From CAVXEF01 sp963827315 (GTDB lineage Bacteria > Planctomycetota > Phycisphaerae > Sedimentisphaerales > Anaerobacaceae): a stretch of DNA of 64,000 nucleotides. The stretch is from NCBI GenBank assembly GCA_963827315.1, contig CAWHAL010000002.1:62001-126000 (forward strand), written 5' to 3'. Shown piece by piece: positions 57,549 to 64,000 of this stretch; the stretch's first letter is position 1; each line of letters starts with the position of its first letter. The translations under genes and the position numbers were made by a program. The notes under the pieces are model-generated. The model did no database searches and had not been told where the DNA came from. It worked only from the letters and a program-made list of their open reading frames with translations.

Positions 57549-59323
57549 TGTCGAAGGATAAAGATTTATTGGCCGCTATCAGTGACACTTCAAGCGAGAG
57601 TGAGTTTTTCTCGCCTATACCTGATGGCTATAAAAAGGGTAAAACGCGGTACGTTTTCGTGCTTGGCACCGTGATAAGCGGCTTAGGAAAAGGCATATTC
57701 TCATCGTGCTTAGCCAAGCTGATGCAGGATAAAGGCCTGAAAGTTACCCCAATCAAACTCGAAGGTTATCTGAACATCGACTCCGGCACCCTCAATCCAT
57801 TCCGGCACGGCGAGGTGTTCGTACTCGACGACGGTATGGAATGCGATATGGACCTCGGCACCTACGAGAGGATGCTCGACCAGAATCTAAGCAGGGCGAA
57901 CTTTACAACGAGCGGCCAGATTTTCAGCTCGGTCCTGCACAAGGAACGACTCGGCGATTATTTAGGCAGGGACGTTCAAATGATTCCGCACGTTACCGGC
58001 GAGGTCAAGCTGAAACTTCGCCAGCTCGCGATGCAGGAGCAAGCAGATATTGTATTTGTCGAAATCGGCGGGACCGTCGGTGACCTCGAAAACGCATACT
58101 TCATCGAGGCAATCCGCCAGCTCGCCTACGAAGAAGGCCCCAACAGCAGCTGCTTCGTGGCACTAACATACATACTCGAACCGCAAACGCTCGGCGAGCA
58201 AAAATCAAAGGCGGCTCAGTTAGGAATAAAACAGCTTATGCAGTGCGGCATTCAGCCGGACATCATCGCCTGTAGGGCAACTAACCCGGTCAGCGAAAAG
58301 GTCCGGCAGAAAATCAGCGTATACAGCAACGTTCCATTCGAGAGAGTAGTCAGCGTTCCGGACACAGCGAGTATCTATAAGATTCCCGCTATGCTCAGAG
58401 AAGCGGGTCTGGATTTTGCGGTCCTGCGGCTGCTCAAAATCGAAGACAGAATCAACCTCCGCGATGAACGCAGGGCTTGGGCGAAGTGGTGCGACTTCAC
58501 CGACAAAATCGACTCTGCTAATCGCCGCATCACTATAGGCATAACCGGCAAATATACCTCCGTCCGCGACAGCTACGCCTCAATAATCAATGCTCTCGAA
58601 CACGCCGGCCTCGCACTCGGCTGCAACGTCGGTATCAAGTGGATTGAAACCACCGGCATAACCGACGCCAATGCTGCGGAGCATCTGGCGGACGTTGACG
58701 GCATCATTGTCCCCGGCGGATTCGGCACCCGCGGAGCTGAAGGCAAAATCGCCTGTGCAAAATACGCGAGAGAAAACAACCTGCCTTATCTGGGACTGTG
58801 TTTCGGCTTCCAAATGGCCGTTCTGGAATTTGCCCGCAATGTGTGCGGCCTGAAAAACGCAAACAGCACCGAGACTGAGCCGGGCTGCGCCGAGCCCGTA
58901 ATCGACATACTGCCGGAACAGAAAAAAATAGAAGGCCTCGGCGGAAACATGCGATTAGGCGCAAGTGTTATTCAGCTAAAACCAAAAACACTCGCGTGGA
59001 AGCTCTTTGACAGAGCAGGTTCGGTTAGAATGCGGTTCAGACATCGCTACGAGGTCGACCCGCGTTACATCGAGACTCTGGAAAAAGCCGGGTTAGTATT
59101 CTCCGGTAAAGCCCCCAATCAACCGATTATGCAGATTTTTGAGCTGCCAAGCCATCCATTTTTTATGGGCACGCAGTCCCATCCCTGCCTGACCTCCCGG
59201 CCGTTGAGACCATCGCCTATGTTTTTAGGACTCGTTGCTGCCGCGATGCAAAGACATTACCCCGATGACAAATTACCCGACTGCGTAAAAGCCGTCCGGA
59301 AAGCGTGCAACCAAACCAGTTAA
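57548..59323 (+). CDS. pyrG: CTP synthase, divergent
   Basis: PyrG makes CTP from UTP, ATP and glutamine. The synthase half has HGEVFVLDDG, the metal residues in DMDLG and VEIGGTVGD, and the glutaminase half has GGFGTRG, the nucleophile in GLCFGFQ and NSTE, RHRYEV. Two changes stand out: the P-loop is GTVISGLGKG where E. coli has GGVVSSLGKG, and the triad segment is SHPCLTSRP where the family has HPE, so the glutaminase Glu is a Cys. The ATG overlaps the kdsB stop (TGATG). 591 residues. Confidence 0.92.
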   Translation: MSKDKDLLAAISDTSSESEFFSPIPDGYKKGKTRYVFVLGTVISGLGKGIFSSCLAKLMQDKGLKVTPIKLEGYLNIDSGTLNPFRHGEVFVLDDGMECDMDLGTYERMLDQNLSRANFTTSGQIFSSVLHKERLGDYLGRDVQMIPHVTGEVKLKLRQLAMQEQADIVFVEIGGTVGDLENAYFIEAIRQLAYEEGPNSSCFVALTYILEPQTLGEQKSKAAQLGIKQLMQCGIQPDIIACRATNPVSEKVRQKISVYSNVPFERVVSVPDTASIYKIPAMLREAGLDFAVLRLLKIEDRINLRDERRAWAKWCDFTDKIDSANRRITIGITGKYTSVRDSYASIINALEHAGLALGCNVGIKWIETTGITDANAAEHLADVDGIIVPGGFGTRGAEGKIACAKYARENNLPYLGLCFGFQMAVLEFARNVCGLKNANSTETEPGCAEPVIDILPEQKKIEGLGGNMRLGASVIQLKPKTLAWKLFDRAGSVRMRFRHRYEVDPRYIETLEKAGLVFSGKAPNQPIMQIFELPSHPFFMGTQSHPCLTSRPLRPSPMFLGLVAAAMQRHYPDDKLPDCVKAVRKACNQTS

Positions 59324-59800
59324 TTATGGAGTTAAAGACTGAGGCTCTGCAGGAGACTCGCTCTTTTTCAACTCCTGCTCAAGTTTGCTTACCTGGGCTT
59401 TAAGCTCCCCTACCTTGGCCCTGAGCTCGTCATTTTCCTGCTTTATCTGCTCGGTTGCCTGCCTAAAAATCTCCATCGCTGTACTTGTACGGGCATCAAC
59501 CGCCTTGTCAAACCTCTTTTCCAGAACCTCTTTCCTCTGCTGACATTCTCCCAGTAATTTATTTTGCTCTTCGCATTTCTTTTCTTGCTGAGCCAGTTGC
59601 TCTTCGCATTTCTTTTCTTGCTGAGCCCGCTGGTCTTCGATTTTCTTTTCCTGCTGAGCTATCTGCTCTTTTAATTGTCTGTTTTCATAGGCTATAAGTT
59701 TACTTTTTTTCACAGTCGCGAGGTTCTGTTCTTCACAACCTGCGAACAATATAGCAATCAAACAGCTGCCAACCGCCAAAACAAACTCTTTCCGGACCAT
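59324..59800 (-). CDS. coiled-coil lipoprotein with 11-residue repeats
   Basis: A lipoprotein (lipobox LFAGC, Cys about 22) whose mature part is almost wholly coiled coil. Residues about 48-82 are three copies of an 11-residue unit of the form AQQEKKCEEQL, two of them with Cys at the same place. The end is rich in Ser, Pro and Glu. The ATG at 59800 starts the usual signal peptide; one at 59809 is also possible. Function unknown; its end meets the pyrG stop on the other strand. Confidence 0.82.
   Translation of the reverse strand: MVRKEFVLAVGSCLIAILFAGCEEQNLATVKKSKLIAYENRQLKEQIAQQEKKIEDQRAQQEKKCEEQLAQQEKKCEEQNKLLGECQQRKEVLEKRFDKAVDARTSTAMEIFRQATEQIKQENDELRAKVGELKAQVSKLEQELKKSESPAEPQSLTP
59573..59664. 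repeat. 33-bp tandem repeat in the lipoprotein gene
   Basis: Three units of about 33 bases (plus strand TTGCTGAGCC...TTCTTTTC) encode the 11-residue coiled-coil repeats. The two central units are nearly identical, a sign of recent duplication. Confidence 0.65.
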
Positions 59801-59901
59801 CCTTTCCATTTTGCTATCCTTTCAAACAACGCCCTTTTTGTCGGGCCGAAAAAATCTGATTGTTACTATAACAACATCGGTTTTACAATCAAGGTAACGT
59901 C

Positions 59902-60777
59902 CTATTCAAAAAGTACTTTCAGCTTTTCTTTCTCAGCCGGCTCGATTCGATTCTGGTCCGTCCACACCGCCAGTTCCAGACTTTTTCTGCACCGACAATC
60001 CTCGCAGACAAGCTGACGTCCACTTGTCAGAATTGCTTTGACAAGCTCCATACAGTTATCGGTCGCCGTTTGGAGATTTGCCATAATTTCCTTCAGCAAT
60101 GTTTGCTTGTTTTCCTGCTGGCTGTGCGGGCGCCAGCAGTCATAGTCACTGACAAGCGCGACCAGCGCATAACACATTTGTGCTTCTCTGGCCAATTTTG
60201 CTTCCGGCATAGCCGTCATACCAATCAAGTCACCGCCCCACGCCCGATGCATAAGCGATTCAGCCTGCGTAGAAAACTGCGGGCCCTCCATACAGACATA
60301 CGTCCCACTAGAGTGCACTTTCACGTCGGTTTGGCTGGCGGCTTCCAAAAGCACGTCTCGAAGCCGGCCGCAAACAGGTTCAGCCATTTCACAGTGCACC
60401 GCTGCAAAGCCCCGGAAGAAGGTGTTCTGCCGACCGAACGTCTTATCAATAAACTGCTCAACGATAACCAAATCCCCCGGCGCCATCCGCTCACGAAGCG
60501 ACCCGACTGCGCCGGTAGCTATTACGGTGTGAACGCCGAGCTTTTTAAGGGCGAAAATATTTGCCGCGAACGGCACCTCGCTCGGAGAGAGTTTGTGTCC
60601 CTGGCCGTGACGACTCAGAAACGCAATTTTGTTTTCGGCCAATCGACCCACCATAATTTTGGCGCTCGGCCTGCCAAACGGCGTCTCTACCTCACAAAAT
60701 TCGCCCTGCACTATATTCTCCGCCAGGGCATCACCAAGCCCCGTGCCGCCTATTATGCCTACCAATTTACCAGCCAT
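59902..60777 (-). CDS. mtnP: S-methyl-5'-thioadenosine phosphorylase
   Basis: MtnP splits methylthioadenosine to adenine and methylthioribose phosphate for methionine salvage. IIGGTGLGD, the phosphate and substrate motifs SRHGQGHKLSPSEVPFAANIFALKKLG and TGAVGSLRE, and GPQFSTQAE with MTAMPEAKLAREA are those of the MTAP branch. A 40-residue tail with a CxxC (CEDCRC) is added. AAGGAG stands before the ATG. 291 residues. A 281-codon antisense frame on the other strand is a shadow. Confidence 0.92.
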   Translation of the reverse strand: MAGKLVGIIGGTGLGDALAENIVQGEFCEVETPFGRPSAKIMVGRLAENKIAFLSRHGQGHKLSPSEVPFAANIFALKKLGVHTVIATGAVGSLRERMAPGDLVIVEQFIDKTFGRQNTFFRGFAAVHCEMAEPVCGRLRDVLLEAASQTDVKVHSSGTYVCMEGPQFSTQAESLMHRAWGGDLIGMTAMPEAKLAREAQMCYALVALVSDYDCWRPHSQQENKQTLLKEIMANLQTATDNCMELVKAILTSGRQLVCEDCRCRKSLELAVWTDQNRIEPAEKEKLKVLFE

Positions 60778-60944
60778 TTATTACCACTCCTTTTAATAAA
60801 TATGGGCTATACTACAGACCATCAACAGCTTTTACAAGCTGTAAAGGCGTATTTTGAGCGGGTGAGTACCATTCTTCAAGGCGCTGCAGTTGGATTCCAC
60901 ACGCGAAGATGGTGAAGTAGTGATTGATTTGTCCGCCGCTAAAG

Positions 60945-62627
60945 TTACTCCCAGCAGAATTCCGGCGGCTCGATATTACAATCGAGCCACTGCATGGCCA
61001 GCGTGGAAAAATCGTTGATGTCGACCACACAATCGCCATTCAAGTCGCCAACAAGATAGCCGCCGCAGAGCCACAACCAGTGCAGGTCATTTGCAAGATT
61101 GCGATAGTCTCGCCACGCAACGGTACCATTGCTGATGACAGGCTCTATCTGATTTCCATTGGCTGTCGAAATAACAAACTCGGCAGCGGTTGACACATCA
61201 TAGCCGTAAATATCCCACTGGCCTCCGCGCTTATCCTGCCAGACAACGATATTGCCGCTGACGTCGTAATTGGCGACCTCTCCACTTGCAATGAAAAACT
61301 CTGTGTCCGTAGCAAGGTCGTAACCATAAATTGCGAGGTTGGCATCGCGATGGTCCTCCCAGACCACAATACTGCCGCTGATAACAGGCCGCTTCTGGTC
61401 CCCGTTGGCGTCACAGATGACAAACTCAATCGGCTCAGCCGGGTTAGTTATGTCCGCACCGTAAATATCATAATCACTGCCCCGCTTGTCCCTCCATACC
61501 ACGATGTTCCCGCTGACGGTCGGCTGCTGGGCAGAGCCTTCTGTGCATATCGGAAATTCGGTGTGAGTCGAAAGATTGTAGCCGTAGATATCGTGTTTTG
61601 AGTTGCGGTAATCATCCCACACAACGATATCACCATCGATGGCAGGGGTCATCTGCCCTTTGGCGGCTGCACAGACGATAAATTCGTGATGAGCTGGATT
61701 AGAAATATCCACACCGTAAATATCTGTTCCGCTGGCGCCATAGTTGCGGTAATCACGCCAGACAACGACGTGGCCGCTTATAGCAGGCTCTCTCTGAATC
61801 TTTACATTGGTACAAATCGCAAACTCATTCCCATCAGATAGATTATAGCCGTAAATGTCATCACTTTCCTCCCAGACGAACACGTCTCCCGAAAGGTCAT
61901 GCGTATCAATATTTGTGGCTTCATTCTTGTGAAATTCCTGTGAACTTTCGTGGCAAAGCCAATTGGCCGCCATCAGGGCAAAGTCAGCAAAATTGACTCG
62001 GCAGTCGCCATTGAGGTCGCTGGCAATCTCACCGGTGCAGTAGTTCGAATCCACTATATTCGCGGTATAGATAATGATAGGGCTGTTTGGTCCTATGGGA
62101 ACATCCTGCATCATGCCCAGTTCTGGGAAGTTGACCTCGCCGGTCGGCTCATTGGCAATTCTCTCAACGACGTCCATACCGTCCACGACCTGTCCAAATA
62201 CACAGTACCCTACATCAGTGGGACTTTGCCAATCGAGGAAAAGGTTGTCCACCTGGTTTATGAAGAACTGTGAGGTAGCTGAGTTCGGCGCCGCCGTCCT
62301 TGCCATTGCAATCGTGCCGCGAAGGTTGCTCAGGCCGTTATAGCTTTCGTTGATTATCGGGTCACAGGGGTCCCGCGAATAATGATTCGGGTCGAAACCG
62401 CCGCCCTGAATCATAAAGCCCGATATTACCCTGTGAAAGATTAAGCCGTCATAGAAGCCCGACTCCACATACATCAGGAAATTCTCCACTGTTACCGGCG
62501 CCTCATCCGGGAAAAGTGCAATAAAAATATCCCCGACGTTTGTTTCGAGTTCTACTGTGATTGTGCCGGCTCGGCACGGAATGACTAACAGCAAACACAA
62601 AACTGCAAAAAAAGCCGGTTTTCTCAT
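60945..62627 (-). CDS. secreted cyclophilin with beta-propeller and two dockerin-like motifs
   Basis: 560 residues in an unusual order: signal peptide (1-20), a cyclophilin peptidyl-prolyl isomerase (about 22-195, with FHRVISGFMIQGG and FGQVVDGMDVVERI), a dockerin-like motif DLNGDCRVNFADFALMA (about 211-235), six repeats of about 45 residues of the form ISGxVVVWxDxR...DIYGYDLST...EFxI (240-520, TolB-like beta-propeller) and a second dockerin-like motif DLNGDCVVDINDFSTLAMQWL at the end. Dockerin-like ends are frequent in Phycisphaerae; their binding partners are mostly unknown. It should be a surface or periplasmic protein. Confidence 0.88.
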   Translation of the reverse strand: MRKPAFFAVLCLLLVIPCRAGTITVELETNVGDIFIALFPDEAPVTVENFLMYVESGFYDGLIFHRVISGFMIQGGGFDPNHYSRDPCDPIINESYNGLSNLRGTIAMARTAAPNSATSQFFINQVDNLFLDWQSPTDVGYCVFGQVVDGMDVVERIANEPTGEVNFPELGMMQDVPIGPNSPIIIYTANIVDSNYCTGEIASDLNGDCRVNFADFALMAANWLCHESSQEFHKNEATNIDTHDLSGDVFVWEESDDIYGYNLSDGNEFAICTNVKIQREPAISGHVVVWRDYRNYGASGTDIYGVDISNPAHHEFIVCAAAKGQMTPAIDGDIVVWDDYRNSKHDIYGYNLSTHTEFPICTEGSAQQPTVSGNIVVWRDKRGSDYDIYGADITNPAEPIEFVICDANGDQKRPVISGSIVVWEDHRDANLAIYGYDLATDTEFFIASGEVANYDVSGNIVVWQDKRGGQWDIYGYDVSTAAEFVISTANGNQIEPVISNGTVAWRDYRNLANDLHWLWLCGGYLVGDLNGDCVVDINDFSTLAMQWLDCNIEPPEFCWE

Positions 62628-62830
62628 TTCAACACCCCATCCGAATTACCATCGCAAGTCTTCCGCCCACCCGGATTAGCTGTCAACGTATCTTACCAAA
62701 AAACCTTATCGATTTCAAGCGAAAACAGCTCCTATCGGTGCCTTACTCGCCTTCGCGTAGCGCTTCGGCATAGCAAGGTCAGATATCCAGGATTACATCC
62801 GATAATACCCATCCGGAGCCACCATTTGTA

Positions 62831-62847
62831 AGGGTGACACTCACCCT
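62831..62847. repeat. palindrome AGGGTGA-CAC-TCACCCT
   Basis: A perfect 7-bp inverted repeat with a 3-base loop in the gap before queG. The rest of the gap (62628-62921) holds a second imperfect hairpin near 62745-62775 and no gene. Confidence 0.55.
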
Positions 62848-62904
62848 GCCAAACCTTTATGTAGGAAATGCAAAAACATATTCCTAAAATTCGGCTGTCC
62901 AGTG

Positions 62905-62913
62905 TGGTATAAT
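62905..62913 (+). promoter_or_regulatory. extended -10 promoter of queG
   Basis: TGGTATAAT matches the extended -10 form (TGn-TATAAT). There is no -35 box at the normal distance, as is common with extended -10. The transcript would begin at about 62920, two bases before the queG ATG, so the mRNA is nearly leaderless. Confidence 0.65.
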
Positions 62914-62921
62914 TACCAGTC

Positions 62922-63902
62922 ATGAACTACCCCGACGAGATAAAATCCAGGGCTTTACAGTTAGGGTTCGATCTTGCGGGTATAACCGATGCTTCACCGA
63001 TAAGCCGGCAGCAGGTCGAGCTGCTTTCCAGCTGGCTCACTCGCGGCCATGCCGGCGAAATGAACTTTATGCACCAAAATTTCAAAATGCGAATCGACCC
63101 AGCTCGGCATCTGCAAAATGCTCAATCGGTCATCTGCGTGGCACTCAACTATCATCCAGCCAGCTCTTGTCCATCACCAGCTTCATCCAAAAGTCCCCGC
63201 GGCATCGTCGCAGACTACGCCCTCTATGAAGATTACCATCAGTTTATAAGAAAAAAGCTGCGCGACTTGGCTGTCTTTATCAGCACACTTGCCGGCACAG
63301 GCTTTAAGTTCAAAATCTGTGTTGACTCAAGCCCGCTTGCCGAAAGGGCCTTGGCAGCCCGCGCAGGCTTAGGCTTCTTCGGTAAAAACCATATGCTCAT
63401 CAACCCCATCCTCGGCCCGCAGCTATTCCTGGCTGAAATAATCACCAACCTCGAACTTCAAACCGACAAACCAATCCCAGCCGGTTGTTCAAATTGTAAT
63501 AGTTGCCTCTCCGCCTGTCCAATGGGCGCACTGCAACCCGACGGCTTCCTCGATGCTGCCTGGTGTATCAACTATCTGACGATAGAATATGAAGGCCAAA
63601 TACCAAATGTTTACGCCTGCAAAATCGCTAATCACCTCGTCGGCTGTGATGAATGCATTCACGCCTGCCCCTATTACCAAAAAGCCCCGCCCTGTCAAAA
63701 CAGCGACTTTAAATTCCACCCCGACAGAGCACATCTCGATTTGCAGCAACTTTTGAGTATGAGCCAGGCCGATTTTGATACAAAATTTGCCGATTCTCCT
63801 CTTATGCGTGTAGGTCTGGAACGACTAAAAAGAAATGCCCATATCTGCCTTAGTAATATAACAAACCGTCCATTTTATGGTGAGCCTGTCGAATCCATGT
63901 GA
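62922..63902 (+). CDS. queG: epoxyqueuosine reductase
   Basis: QueG, a cobalamin and two-[4Fe-4S] enzyme, makes queuosine from epoxyqueuosine in tRNA. The catalytic and B12 region lies in LGFDLAGITDA and VCVALNYHP; CVDSSPLAERALAARAGLGFFGKN is the core, and the clusters are CSNCNSCLSACPMGAL and CDECIHACPYYQKAPPC. 326 residues. No ribosome-binding site. No other queuosine gene is in the window. Confidence 0.93.
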   Translation: MNYPDEIKSRALQLGFDLAGITDASPISRQQVELLSSWLTRGHAGEMNFMHQNFKMRIDPARHLQNAQSVICVALNYHPASSCPSPASSKSPRGIVADYALYEDYHQFIRKKLRDLAVFISTLAGTGFKFKICVDSSPLAERALAARAGLGFFGKNHMLINPILGPQLFLAEIITNLELQTDKPIPAGCSNCNSCLSACPMGALQPDGFLDAAWCINYLTIEYEGQIPNVYACKIANHLVGCDECIHACPYYQKAPPCQNSDFKFHPDRAHLDLQQLLSMSQADFDTKFADSPLMRVGLERLKRNAHICLSNITNRPFYGEPVESM

Positions 63903-64000
63903 CACCGCTTTCAAATTGTATTTTTTGGCCTTCCCTAAAAATATCTCTACGAAGAATGAGGCTAACCTTGTTTTTTCTCTGTGCCGTTTCGGAAAGTAGG
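63903..64000. other. right edge, nothing firm
   Basis: A possible ATG at 63956 opens a frame (MRLTLFFLCAVSES...) that runs off the window and could be the start of a signal peptide, but it has no clear ribosome-binding site and only 15 codons are visible. Confidence 0.2.

Noticed and set aside
60070..60915. 281-codon open frame on the plus strand
   Set aside because: It lies opposite mtnP, has no family likeness and no ribosome-binding site; a shadow of a well-defined gene.

Overview
The window looks like a chromosomal segment of an anaerobic or microaerophilic Gram-negative bacterium of the PVC superphylum, most likely a Phycisphaerae-type planctomycete. The evidence is indirect: a Minf_1886-type gene (a family restricted to planctomycetes and verrucomicrobia), a DUF6677-like membrane protein, a secreted cyclophilin/beta-propeller protein with two dockerin-like motifs of the type common in these genomes, KdsB, an AsmA-like protein and a porin-like protein (outer membrane), and an oxygen-defence set (superoxide reductase, rubredoxin, flavodiiron protein, rubrerythrin-like protein) typical of anaerobes. 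Gene density is high. Many starts are GTG or TTG, or lack a Shine-Dalgarno site.

Layout. 1-2.4 kb: 3' end of accC, lysA, a hidden 22-residue Lys/Arg-rich peptide gene with its own promoter and terminator. 2.4-9 kb: nadD converging on a complete six-gene [NiFe]-hydrogenase maturation operon hypF-C-D-E-A-B with no hydrogenase structural genes in view. 9-14 kb: tRNA-Ala, tRNA-Cys, rnc, a PpiD-like foldase operon, tRNA-Met. 14-19.4 kb: pterin-binding protein, purple-acid-phosphatase-like enzyme, YihY and AsmA-like membrane proteins. 19.4-22.8 kb: rpsB-tsf-pyrH-frr with a strong promoter and a set of small palindromes. 23-27 kb: an LRR-Roc-COR giant protein, then a 1.26-kb gene-free segment holding paired palindromes, a degenerate GAC-rich array and eight helically phased A-tracts. 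27-39 kb: rimO, pgsA, then dnaE (broken by a frameshift), tmk, holB, ricT-like, metG and Minf_1886, a replication/translation cluster.

39-54 kb: SO_0444-type permease, Cys/Met PLP enzyme, then a Rrf2-controlled operon (rrf2, cupin, zinc ribbon, ferredoxin) and, on the same strand, a long gene run from a YHS lipoprotein and porin through a MacB-like ABC exporter and an unknown 576-residue protein to tpx, fprA, dfx, ftn, a rubrerythrin-like gene, flavin reductase and a 52-residue rubredoxin. 54-64 kb: zwf, kdsB-pyrG (pyrG with a changed glutaminase triad residue), coiled-coil lipoprotein, mtnP, cyclophilin-propeller-dockerin protein and queG with a nearly leaderless promoter.

The most interesting items are the polybasic mini-gene, the phased A-tract block, the Rrf2 palindrome lying exactly on a -10 box, the dnaE frameshift at a collapsed CCGG repeat, the family of 3-nt-loop palindromes (one duplicating the tsf ribosome-binding site), and the HPE to HPC change in CTP synthase. 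All functional names come from reading motifs by eye; no search was run.
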